NCBI RefSeq assembly: GCF_000753735.1
Contig: NZ_JPIN01000012.1
Span: 124,001 to 188,000, forward strand
From: Pseudidiomarina atlantica
GTDB taxonomy: Bacteria > Pseudomonadota > Gammaproteobacteria > Enterobacterales > Alteromonadaceae
Length of the DNA stretch: 64,000 nucleotides
Reading direction: 5' to 3'
Made by a program: the position numbers and the translations under genes. The notes below the pieces were generated by a model. The model did no database searches. It worked only from the letters and a program-made list of their open reading frames with translations, and had not been told where the DNA came from. Of this stretch, positions 31,028 to 37,105 are shown one piece after another; within the stretch, counting starts at the first letter, position 1; each line of letters starts with the position of its first letter.

Positions 31028-31052
31028 GCTACGGCGCCCTTTTTTCATTGCA
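31028..31052. repeat. 25-bp direct repeat, left copy
   Basis: Identical over 25 bases to 31787-31811. Starts GCTACGGCGCCC, continues with a six-T run and ends TCATTGCA. In this copy the left arm of the hairpin is missing, so it is not a working terminator. Confidence 0.9.
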
Positions 31053-31061
31053 TCTGTGGAG

Positions 31062-31379
31062 TTAAATACCACTGATCAAGAAATCAAGCGCGGCAACAAT
31101 ATCGGCATGGTAGTCGGTTAAATCTACTGCCGGCTCCCCTAAGTGCTTGCGCTCCAGCCCAGCTATCTCTTGTACCAGCCCAATGTAGTGTTTTCCGTCG
31201 ATAATGAAGAGTGGATTCAGTTTTGCCATTCGACTTGTAGCGGCATTTTGCATTGCGGTTAGAGGCATCACCACGGTTGTTCTCAAGTCGCTCAATAAGT
31301 CACTTTGAACCTCGAGTAAAAAAGGGTATTCAGCGCATGTTCGAGAGTTCGGATTATGATATGCCCAAAATTGAGACAT
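31062..31379 (-). CDS. ccdB: CcdB-family gyrase-poison toxin
   Basis: 105 residues. Aligns along its whole length with F-plasmid CcdB from memory: YPFLLEVQSDLLSDLRTTVV (CcdB FVDVQSDII), VMPLTAMQ, LNPLFIIDGKHYIG, and the C-terminus DIVAALDFLISGI (CcdB DIKNAINLMFWGI). The gyrase-contacting terminal GI is kept, so the toxin should be active. It starts within the last base of the antitoxin stop (TAATG), so translation is coupled. It lies 9 bp from the left 25-bp repeat. Confidence 0.9.
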   Translation of the reverse strand: MSQFWAYHNPNSRTCAEYPFLLEVQSDLLSDLRTTVVMPLTAMQNAATSRMAKLNPLFIIDGKHYIGLVQEIAGLERKHLGEPAVDLTDYHADIVAALDFLISGI

Positions 31380-31693
31380 TAGAACTTCCTTACGCCATCG
31401 CTAAATGCACCCTTTGCAGCTACCTTTTCGTTATAAGCTTCAATTGCCTTAGCGTTGTCTTGTAGCCATTGTTCACGTTCGTTATCGAGCTTTCTTAACA
31501 GGACTTGGTAATTGTAAATTGCTGTGCCGCAAGCTAAACCTTCACCTAAGACCATACGGTCGCGCTCTTCTTCAAGTTTGCGTAAACCTGCCCGCACCAC
31601 TTCACTCGCCGACGCATAGCGACCACTAGCGATGAGTTCATCGACGAACTGTTCAAAATGATGTCCCAAGCTGACGCTAGTGTTCTTAGCCAT
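31379..31693 (-). CDS. Chimeric antitoxin: ParD-like N-terminus, CcdA-like C-terminus
   Basis: 104 residues from the ATG at 31693, which follows GAGG. Residues 1-45 (MAKNTSVSLGHHFEQFVDEL, ASGRYASASEVVRAGLRKLE) are a textbook ParD ribbon-helix-helix domain. The last 30 residues (WLQDNAKAIEAYNEKVAAKG then FSDGVRKF) are the CcdB-binding tail of CcdA. A linker of about 30 residues joins them. Ordinary CcdA is about 75-80 residues with its own N-domain. The toxin beside it is CcdB, matching the tail. An operator-like palindrome lies 26 bp upstream. Bases 31694-31807 stay open in frame but are not used. Confidence 0.85.
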   Translation of the reverse strand: MAKNTSVSLGHHFEQFVDELIASGRYASASEVVRAGLRKLEEERDRMVLGEGLACGTAIYNYQVLLRKLDNEREQWLQDNAKAIEAYNEKVAAKGAFSDGVRKF

Positions 31694-31718
31694 ACTCGCC
31701 TCGCTGCTCGCCGCTAAA

Positions 31719-31745
31719 ATACCAATAATTAATATATGTTGGTAT
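31719..31745 (-). promoter_or_regulatory. Operator-like palindrome upstream of the ccd-type operon
   Basis: ATACCAA (31719-31725) and TTGGTAT (31739-31745) form a perfect 7-bp inverted repeat with an AT-rich 13-bp spacer, 26 bp before the antitoxin start. Position and symmetry fit autoregulation by the RHH domain. Confidence 0.6.
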
Positions 31746-31780
31746 AGAAGCACGAAAAGGTCAAACTCAAATGAAATATC

Positions 31781-31804
31781 AAGGGCGCTACGGCGCCCTT
31801 TTTT
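31781..31804 (+). terminator. Rho-independent terminator
   Basis: AAGGGCGC and GCGCCCTT form a perfect stem around TACG, followed by T4 after the stem, read on the plus strand. No plus-strand gene ends close to it; the nearest one upstream is the small membrane protein ending at 30941, now separated by the toxin-antitoxin module. Confidence 0.85.
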
Positions 31805-31811
31805 CATTGCA
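31787..31811. repeat. 25-bp direct repeat, right copy
   Basis: Exact match to 31028-31052. It contains the loop, right arm and T-run of the terminator. The repeat spacing is 759 bp and it encloses only the ccd-type pair with its promoter. Confidence 0.9.
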
Positions 31812-31866
31812 ATTCACTGCTAGAGTCGTTAAGTTGTTTACACAATTACAACAAAGCGATTCACCT

Positions 31867-32079
31867 ATGAAATTTATACCTTACTCGCGTCTACAGTCTG
31901 AAAATCTGATAGTTTTACTTTACGTGGCGCGCTTGTTGGCGGTCATTGGCGGCGTGTGGAGCATCGTAGGTTCAATCGTGCTGCTGGTGATCAGCGGTAT
32001 TTGCGCGGCGGTGGTGTCGTTTGAGCAAACTTACACACAAAAACACACATCCCCTACTGCCGAAGGTGTTACAAAATGA
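31867..32079 (+). CDS. Small membrane protein of unknown function
   Basis: 70 residues from the ATG at 31867. One long hydrophobic stretch (LLAVIGGVWSIVGSIVLLVI and onward) forms one or two helices; the ends are polar. The ribosome-binding site is weak. Its end overlaps the start of the SIMPL gene by 4 bp (ATGA), so the two are coupled. Family not recognised. Confidence 0.62.
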   Translation: MKFIPYSRLQSENLIVLLYVARLLAVIGGVWSIVGSIVLLVISGICAAVVSFEQTYTQKHTSPTAEGVTK

Positions 32080-32810
32080 AAGCGATGTATCAGGTCGTTA
32101 TCGCATTGCTATTACTCACGGTGTCTAGTAACTCAAGTCAGGCGTCGTCGTTACCCGATTTTCCGTTTGTCACCGTCGAAGAAAGCGCGTCGAGGAATGT
32201 GCGCCCGGACGAAGCATTAGTCAGTTTTGAAATTGTCGCCTTTGCGCAGCGAGCCGAGCCAGCGAATGCGACCATGGTGGCGACGATGAACGCCGTGGTA
32301 GCGCTCACTGAACAGCTGGGAATAGCGCCTGAGGCCATCACCGCCTATGAGGTCGATAAACGTGCCAAACGGCAACGCGATGACGATTATAACGAGCTCG
32401 AGATCTTGGGTTATGAGTTCAGTCGCAGCGTTAGCATCAAATTGAGTGATCTCGATCGCTACGTGCAATTAATGGAAAAATTGCTGACCATGGATCATGT
32501 CGAAGGTATCGGCACGGAATTCTCTTCAGCAAAACGCAGTGAAGTTGAGGCTGAACTGATTGCTGAGGCGGCGAATAAGGCGCGTGAAAAAGCTGCAATT
32601 ATGGCGAAAGGTCTAAACGTTGAGCTTGGTTCAGTATTTGCATTCAATGACTCAGGATCATTTAGTTCGTTTTTCGCGACTTTTGGTTTAAGCAATGGTT
32701 ACGGGAATATGGCCGGCATAAGCGTGACCGGGTCGCGCGGAAACTCAATTTTTATTCCGAAATTTATCGAGATTCAGAAAACCATCAATGTCATCTACAA
32801 ACTGCAATAA
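32076..32810 (+). CDS. SIMPL-domain (DUF541) periplasmic protein
   Basis: 244 residues. Signal peptide (VIALLLLTVSSNSSQASS), then a SIMPL domain: VTVEESASRNVRPDEALVSF at the N-terminus, the YEVDKRAKRQRDD strand, GYEFSRSVSIKLSDLDRY, and the helix EAELIAEAANKAREKAAIMA. SIMPL proteins (E. coli YggE) are periplasmic and linked to oxidative stress defence, with unclear biochemistry. It belongs to a four-gene plus-strand operon with membrane proteins and an MreB-like half protein. Confidence 0.88.
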   Translation: MKAMYQVVIALLLLTVSSNSSQASSLPDFPFVTVEESASRNVRPDEALVSFEIVAFAQRAEPANATMVATMNAVVALTEQLGIAPEAITAYEVDKRAKRQRDDDYNELEILGYEFSRSVSIKLSDLDRYVQLMEKLLTMDHVEGIGTEFSSAKRSEVEAELIAEAANKAREKAAIMAKGLNVELGSVFAFNDSGSFSSFFATFGLSNGYGNMAGISVTGSRGNSIFIPKFIEIQKTINVIYKLQ

Positions 32811-32823
32811 GGACATGCAACCT

Positions 32824-33165
32824 ATGAACCAACTTTCCTATATCGCACCGCACAGAACAGCCGTTGTTTGTGGCTTAGTTGTGGCAGTTGCCACTGCGAT
32901 TTTCTTTATACCCCTGGCGGCGTTGATGTACTTAGCGACCCTGGCTGATGGTACCGGAGAGTCGGTGATGATTACTTTTAGTCTTTCATTAGTGGCATTC
33001 GTATTTGCACCATTGGTTTATTTCATCATGACATATATCGGCGTATTGATTTTGGCGTGGGTCTACAACTTAATCGCACGTAAAACCGGCGGCATTAAGT
33101 TTAAGTTAACCCCAGTTGATCCGAGCAATCCACCGCAGCAACAGCTTGAAGCCGAGCAGGGCTAA
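32824..33165 (+). CDS. Two-helix membrane protein with YNLIARKTGGI motif (DUF3566-like)
   Basis: 113 residues; the ATG at 32824 lies ten bases after AAGGA. Two membrane segments (VVCGLVVAVATAIFFIPLAA and LVAFVFAPLVYFIMTYIGVL with its continuation), then the motif WVYNLIARKTGGIKFKL, which recurs in small membrane proteins of the DUF3566 kind. Function unknown. Ends 2 bp before the MreB-like gene. Confidence 0.72.
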   Translation: MNQLSYIAPHRTAVVCGLVVAVATAIFFIPLAALMYLATLADGTGESVMITFSLSLVAFVFAPLVYFIMTYIGVLILAWVYNLIARKTGGIKFKLTPVDPSNPPQQQLEAEQG

Positions 33166-33167
33166 CG

Positions 33168-33647
33168 GTGTTCAAAGCGCTGCAAAGTCTCTTTTCCTAT
33201 GATGCGGTGGTTGAGCTTGCCGAGCATCGCATTTCCTTGCGTAAATTCGAGACGCACGAGGTACTCGAGTATGAACCCTTGTTGGCGCTCGCCACGGAGC
33301 GCGGTCAACAGGTGATCAAAGCGGTTGGCGCGCAGGCTCGCAGCTTTGCAAGCGAAGGAGTGGAAATCGTCAATCCCTTTGCGCACCCTCGCGTGTTGGT
33401 TGCCAACTTTCAGCTCGCCGAAAAACTGCTGTTGTGGGGGGTAAAAGAACTAAGTAACAGTCGTATCCGCCCTGCGCCACGACTGATAATGCACCCGTTG
33501 GAGAAGCTCGAAGGTGGTCTTACGGATATTGAACTGCGGGTATTTCGTGAGCTGGCGTTGGGGTGTGGAGCGCGGGCAGTCAAGATCCACGTTGGTGAAC
33601 GTATCAACACGCGTAACAAAGATTACGCCGCAGTAGCGTCACTCTGA
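33168..33647 (+). CDS. MreB N-terminal-half homologue without nucleotide motifs
   Basis: 159 residues that align with the first half of MreB actin: MFKALQSLFSYDAVVELAEH for [20 protein letters not shown], then EPLLALATE, VKAVGAQARSF-type, NPFAHPRVLVANFQLAEKLL, and RPAPRLIMHPLEKLEGGLTD followed by RVFRELALGCGARAV for the VERRAIRESAQGAGAREV region. The phosphate-1 loop DLGTANT is replaced by ELAEHRI and the whole C-terminal half is absent. It uses GTG as start. It cannot bind ATP like MreB; a role as an adaptor or decoy is possible. The frame ends in a normal stop without visible remnants of the second half, so it looks like a small protein of its own rather than a broken mreB. Confidence 0.75.
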   Translation: MFKALQSLFSYDAVVELAEHRISLRKFETHEVLEYEPLLALATERGQQVIKAVGAQARSFASEGVEIVNPFAHPRVLVANFQLAEKLLLWGVKELSNSRIRPAPRLIMHPLEKLEGGLTDIELRVFRELALGCGARAVKIHVGERINTRNKDYAAVASL

Positions 33648-34040
33648 GAGGCTTGCGTCGCGCAGACCAAGGTGTTCAACAAAAGGTAAAAAGTCTCTGT
33701 CAGTGAACAGTAAAGGGAGGTTGTGGCTCAGGCAGAAGGACGCGATGATGACATCGGCAGTTTTGCGCACGGTGACGCCCTTCTTCCTCAAAGTACGATA
33801 GTTCTCTGCGCTGGTTAAAGCTTGCTCTCTGCCAATGAGCTCAAAGGTGGTGACGTTTTCTAGCAAGCGTTTAGCTGTTTCGTAGTCTTTGTCTGAGCGA
33901 AAGCCTTGAAGTATTTCGGTCAAAATAAGATCGCCTATAACGACTTCCTGCTCGCCTAATAAGGCATCGAGTTTGTTGGTGGCGCTATTCACTTTGCCAA
34001 TGAAGTAATCAATCCACACACTCGAATCTACCATGATCAC
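33639..34040 (-). CDS. vapC: VapC-type PIN-domain toxin
   Basis: 133 residues. PIN-domain RNase with the acidic residues in place: VDSSVWIDYF (first Asp), LILTEILQGFRSD (Glu), TADVIIASFCL (Asp) and LLFTDRDFLPF (last Asp). It probably cleaves tRNA or rRNA when the antitoxin is lost. The GTG at 34040 overlaps the antitoxin stop; an ATG two codons later is an alternative start. The 3' end overlaps the convergent MreB-like gene by 9 bp. Confidence 0.92.
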   Translation of the reverse strand: MIMVDSSVWIDYFIGKVNSATNKLDALLGEQEVVIGDLILTEILQGFRSDKDYETAKRLLENVTTFELIGREQALTSAENYRTLRKKGVTVRKTADVIIASFCLSHNLPLLFTDRDFLPFVEHLGLRDASLSE

Positions 34041-34231
34041 GATGCGGTTCTCATATCGTCTAAGTCACCAGACCATGAGAGTTTACCGCGATAGGATTTA
34101 ATCGAGGCTTGCTTTTTCATCTTGATGAGCGCGCGTAGGCCCAGTTCAACGGCTTCTTTTTTGGTTGTTACGTCGGCAATCTTGAGCGCTTCATTCATAA
34201 GGTCGTCATCGATTTCAATATTTGTTCGCAT
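34037..34231 (-). CDS. vapB: VapB-type antitoxin
   Basis: 64 residues from the ATG at 34231. The N-terminus MRTNIEIDDDLMNEALKIA is a standard VapB ribbon-helix-helix start; the C-terminus (YRGKLSWSGDLDDMR) resembles the toxin-binding tail of this family. GGGAGATCC upstream gives a ribosome-binding site. Coupled to vapC by a 3-bp overlap. Confidence 0.9.
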   Translation of the reverse strand: MRTNIEIDDDLMNEALKIADVTTKKEAVELGLRALIKMKKQASIKSYRGKLSWSGDLDDMRTAS

Positions 34232-34430
34232 CAGAGGATCTCCCGCGATAATGTTGTGATGTGTATAAAATAGATGATAGATACACATCGCGAATTCGTC
34301 AATGAGGTGATTTCGTAACTATTTGTAGGTTTGACAAGCGCTTTAGAAGCCCGTAAAACGTAAATCATTCACATAAAACCAACACCACTAATAGCGTCCG
34401 TTTACAAAAACAAGATGAATGGGAAAGCTT

Positions 34431-34775
34431 ATGAAAACATTGATGATTGCAATGATGGCTCTAATCACCTTTGCAGCAGCTGCTGCCGAAAACAGCTATA
34501 CAGTGCATGCCACATTATTGAGTAACGGCAAAGTGGTCGGCGAACCCGTGCTTCAGGTGCGCGATGCTGAGCCAGCATCGGTCGAAGTGAGTGGTGTCGA
34601 AGGCTATTCGTTGGCGCTTACGGTAACAGCAGAGAATACGCCAGGTCGCTATCGCTTAGTAAGTGAGGTGTCGACTGCAGGGGCGAATATGAGCCCGACA
34701 CTTGTGGTCGAAGCGAATCAACCTGCAGAGGTCAGTATCGGTCAACTCACTATGCGAGTCACGGTACGCGAATGA
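34431..34775 (+). CDS. Secreted beta-rich protein of unknown function
   Basis: 114 residues; the ATG at 34431 follows GGGAAAG at normal distance. Signal peptide (MIAMMALITFAAAAAENS) followed by a beta-rich domain (YTVHATLLSNGKVVGEPVLQ, LTMRVTVRE). I do not recognise the family. It overlaps the next gene by 4 bp (ATGA), so the two are coupled. Confidence 0.7.
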   Translation: MKTLMIAMMALITFAAAAAENSYTVHATLLSNGKVVGEPVLQVRDAEPASVEVSGVEGYSLALTVTAENTPGRYRLVSEVSTAGANMSPTLVVEANQPAEVSIGQLTMRVTVRE

Positions 34776-35752
34776 AGTGGGCGATTGCTGGGTTAGTTGC
34801 ACTTTTTTTTGCTTTCTTGGGGCTGCAGTATTGGGCAGCGCAGAACGAGGCCACACCCCAGCCAGTAGCTACTCCCAGAACACCTGCTCTCCCCAATAAA
34901 ACTGAGCCTGACGCACGCGCCGTTAAGGCTTCTGTCGCAGTTGGGTATCCACCTGCGAGCGAGCCGAAAGCAACTTTGACACCTGAAGGAGAAGCGCTGA
35001 CGGAACGCGAACAACGCGTGCTTGAAGCGGTTGAAAAGTTCAAAGATTTACGCGATCGAGACTTGTTGCTGGCATTGTCGAATGACCCTCTCGCACAAGA
35101 TATAATCGCTGACATTCTGTTGGTCATGTTGGAACAAGGCTATTTAGAAGCCAATGATTCTTTTGTCACGCGGCGTGGATTTGAAGGTTTTTCACCTTTG
35201 TTTTTTGCGCTGATGGCATCAGAAAACATGGATGCGGAGATGCTCAATCGTTTTCTTGATTTGGGTTCGCGCATGGAAAGTAATGACGAATGGCGGCGCG
35301 TGATGGCGCGCCAATCTGACCTTGCCGTCTTGGAAACGTGGTATGAGGCGACTGGCTTGGGGCCCGAACATCATCAGCAGTTGTTCAACGAAGCCTTGCA
35401 AGCCGGCAATATGGCGTTTGTGGATTTTATTCTGGAAACCAAAGGCGGCAAATTCGATCAGCTAACCTTTTCTGGTGCTACGGCCGAGCGCATCAAAGAA
35501 GGGGTTATCGGTAACAAAAGTCTCACAGATGAGAGCTTGCGAGATTTTTATGAGCGGAGCAAGCCCGAGCAACGAGCGATGTTGCAACGCAACATTATCG
35601 CTTTGCACGAGCAACGCTTGAAACAAATCGATCTATTGCTGCTCCATGCCGAATTAAGCGACGAAGAACGGCTGCAAATCGAGCGTACTCAGGCTACACT
35701 GCAGGCTGACATTCAACGCATCAATGATTTTTTCGCGGCCCAAGGTGGTTAG
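34772..35752 (+). CDS. Membrane-anchored helical protein of unknown function
   Basis: 326 residues. One N-terminal membrane helix (WAIAGLVALFFAFLGLQYW), a proline/alanine/threonine-rich linker (residues 25-75), then a wholly helical region rich in glutamate and leucine with a coiled coil at the C-terminus (LQIERTQATLQADIQRINDF). The helical middle might consist of ankyrin- or TPR-like units (EGFSPLFFALMASENMDAEM), but this is a guess. Most of the protein should lie in the periplasm. Confidence 0.68.
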   Translation: MKWAIAGLVALFFAFLGLQYWAAQNEATPQPVATPRTPALPNKTEPDARAVKASVAVGYPPASEPKATLTPEGEALTEREQRVLEAVEKFKDLRDRDLLLALSNDPLAQDIIADILLVMLEQGYLEANDSFVTRRGFEGFSPLFFALMASENMDAEMLNRFLDLGSRMESNDEWRRVMARQSDLAVLETWYEATGLGPEHHQQLFNEALQAGNMAFVDFILETKGGKFDQLTFSGATAERIKEGVIGNKSLTDESLRDFYERSKPEQRAMLQRNIIALHEQRLKQIDLLLLHAELSDEERLQIERTQATLQADIQRINDFFAAQGG

Positions 35753-35762
35753 CGAAACACCG

Positions 35763-36026
35763 ATGAGTGAGTTTTTAATGCATCCTATTTTTCAAAAGCC
35801 GCTTGCCGCAGCTATTTTTTTGCTTGGCTTTGCGTTTATTTGCCTTCCTTCAGCCCTATTTGTTTACGTCATCGCGTGGTTGTTGAGCTTTGCTTTCAGT
35901 ATCTCCTTCGATGCTTGGCAGACCCATGCCATTGTGTGGGGATTGGCATTTGTTTGGACACTTTACGCAATCAACACTGATGAAGGCGATCAGTTGCTCG
36001 CAAAAGTTATCACTCTGAAACGTTAA
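35763..36026 (+). CDS. Small two-helix membrane protein, paralogue of the one at 30.7 kb
   Basis: 87 residues from the ATG at 35763. Same pattern as the protein at 30690-30941: first helix (AAIFLLGFAFICLPSALFVY), AWLLSF, SFD loop, second helix with FVWTLYAIN, and the terminal TLKR. The two copies enclose the toxin-antitoxin and SIMPL region. Function unknown. Confidence 0.72.
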   Translation: MSEFLMHPIFQKPLAAAIFLLGFAFICLPSALFVYVIAWLLSFAFSISFDAWQTHAIVWGLAFVWTLYAINTDEGDQLLAKVITLKR

Positions 36027-36071
36027 GAATCTATCAACGCCTATCAAAAATGCAGTTCTTTGCTATGTTTA

Positions 36072-36091
36072 AGAGTGCGTTATCGCACTCT
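36072..36091. terminator. Hairpin between the small membrane gene and the GlsB-like gene
   Basis: Perfect 8-bp stem AGAGTGCG / CGCACTCT with a TTAT loop. Downstream lacks a strong T-run, so termination may be weak. Confidence 0.5.
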
Positions 36092-36117
36092 CAATTCATA
36101 ATAAGAAGGAACATCCA

Positions 36118-36363
36118 ATGAGCTTTTTATGGTTTTTGTTGGTAGGTTTGGTCGCCGGTTGGTTAGCAGGAACGCTAGTGAAAGGCGGTGGTTTTGGGAT
36201 TCTCAGAAATATCGTTATCGGTATTATCGGCGCGATGTTGGGTGGTTTTTTGTTTGACTTACTCGGCGTCAACAGCGGCGGTGGCATCATTTGGAGTATC
36301 GTTGTCGCGACGATAGGTGCGGTCGTGTTATTAGTTATCGTACGCGCACTGAAGAAAGCCTAG
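36118..36363 (+). CDS. GlsB/YeaQ/YmgE-family stress-response membrane protein
   Basis: 81 residues, three hydrophobic helices rich in glycine: FLWFLLVGLVAGWLAGTLVK, GGGFGILRNIVIGIIGAMLG, and IIWSIVVATIGAVVLLVIV. This is the pattern of the transglycosylase-associated / YeaQ family, small membrane proteins induced in stress and stationary phase. AGAAGGAA precedes the ATG. Confidence 0.88.
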   Translation: MSFLWFLLVGLVAGWLAGTLVKGGGFGILRNIVIGIIGAMLGGFLFDLLGVNSGGGIIWSIVVATIGAVVLLVIVRALKKA

Positions 36364-36494
36364 AACGTATCGTTGAGGATCACACCAATGTTGTCGGTGT
36401 GTGTCCTAGTTGTGGACAGGAGTTCGCTCGAGAGACTATGATACGCGGCGCGCCTGCCTACAAAATTGTCGGCGGAAAAGTCATGGTGAAATAG
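36291..36494 (+). CDS. Possible small cysteine-motif protein overlapping the GlsB gene
   Basis: A frame of 67 codons starts inside the GlsB-like gene and runs 131 bp past its end. The part beyond that gene contains VCPSCGQEF and a basic end (YKIVGGKVMVK), which look protein-like, and an upstream CRDDRC could supply a second cysteine pair. There is no good ribosome-binding site. It may be a remnant or chance frame; no family is recognised. Confidence 0.3.
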   Translation: MEYRCRDDRCGRVISYRTRTEESLERIVEDHTNVVGVCPSCGQEFARETMIRGAPAYKIVGGKVMVK

Positions 36495-36548
36495 CTATGA
36501 CGCAAGCTAAACAATGAAGTGTTAATAACAACAAAAAGGAATCATGAG

Positions 36549-37049
36549 ATGGCACGTAAACTTATTTTAGCAGCGGCTGGTACTTTGTTAGCAGCGAACA
36601 TGGTGGCTGCGCCTGCAGCGAAAGCAGAAGCTTTCAATGGTCTGAATCCTTGGCAACAGTGTGGTATCGGTGCCATGATTTTCCCAAATCACGGTCTTGC
36701 GGCAGCCATCTCAAACATTATTTGGGATTTGGGTACAACTGCTGTGACCTCGGCAACCGTTTCTGCCGAGACTTGTGAAGGTTCTGGTCAATTCACCGCA
36801 ATCTTTGTTACTGAATCTTACGCACAAATCGAAGAGCAGCTTGCTTATGGCGAGGGTGAACACCTGAATGCCATGCTGCAACTGATGGGCTGTGCAGCTG
36901 AGCAACGTCCAGCGGCAATCGCAAAATTGCGTGCAGATTACGCACAGAACATGGCTGCGGCGGATTTTGCGGCAAAAGACCAAGCGCAAAAAGCTGAGTC
37001 GCTTTACTACACAGCAGCTGATGCTGTAACTGCTTGCTCAGCAAGCTAA
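36549..37049 (+). CDS. DUF3015-family secreted protein
   Basis: 166 residues from the ATG at 36549, with AAAAGGA upstream. Signal peptide ending near AAKAEA, then the family core NPWQQCGIGAMIF, AAISNIIWDLGTTAVTSATV and the SAETCEG segment with conserved cysteines. The C-terminal part is helical and alanine-rich. Function of the family is unknown. A strong terminator follows. Confidence 0.85.
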   Translation: MARKLILAAAGTLLAANMVAAPAAKAEAFNGLNPWQQCGIGAMIFPNHGLAAAISNIIWDLGTTAVTSATVSAETCEGSGQFTAIFVTESYAQIEEQLAYGEGEHLNAMLQLMGCAAEQRPAAIAKLRADYAQNMAAADFAAKDQAQKAESLYYTAADAVTACSAS

Positions 37050-37070
37050 CGCGTAAAGACTGAAGGGAAG

Positions 37071-37097
37071 AGCCCCGCCAAGTATGCGGGGCTTTTT
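37071..37097 (+). terminator. Rho-independent terminator after the DUF3015 gene
   Basis: AGCCCCGC and GCGGGGCT form a perfect stem with a 7-nt loop followed by TTTT. The next gene starts only a few bases downstream, so part of its leader is the T-run. Confidence 0.92.
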
Positions 37098-37105
37098 ATT
37101 TGCCT

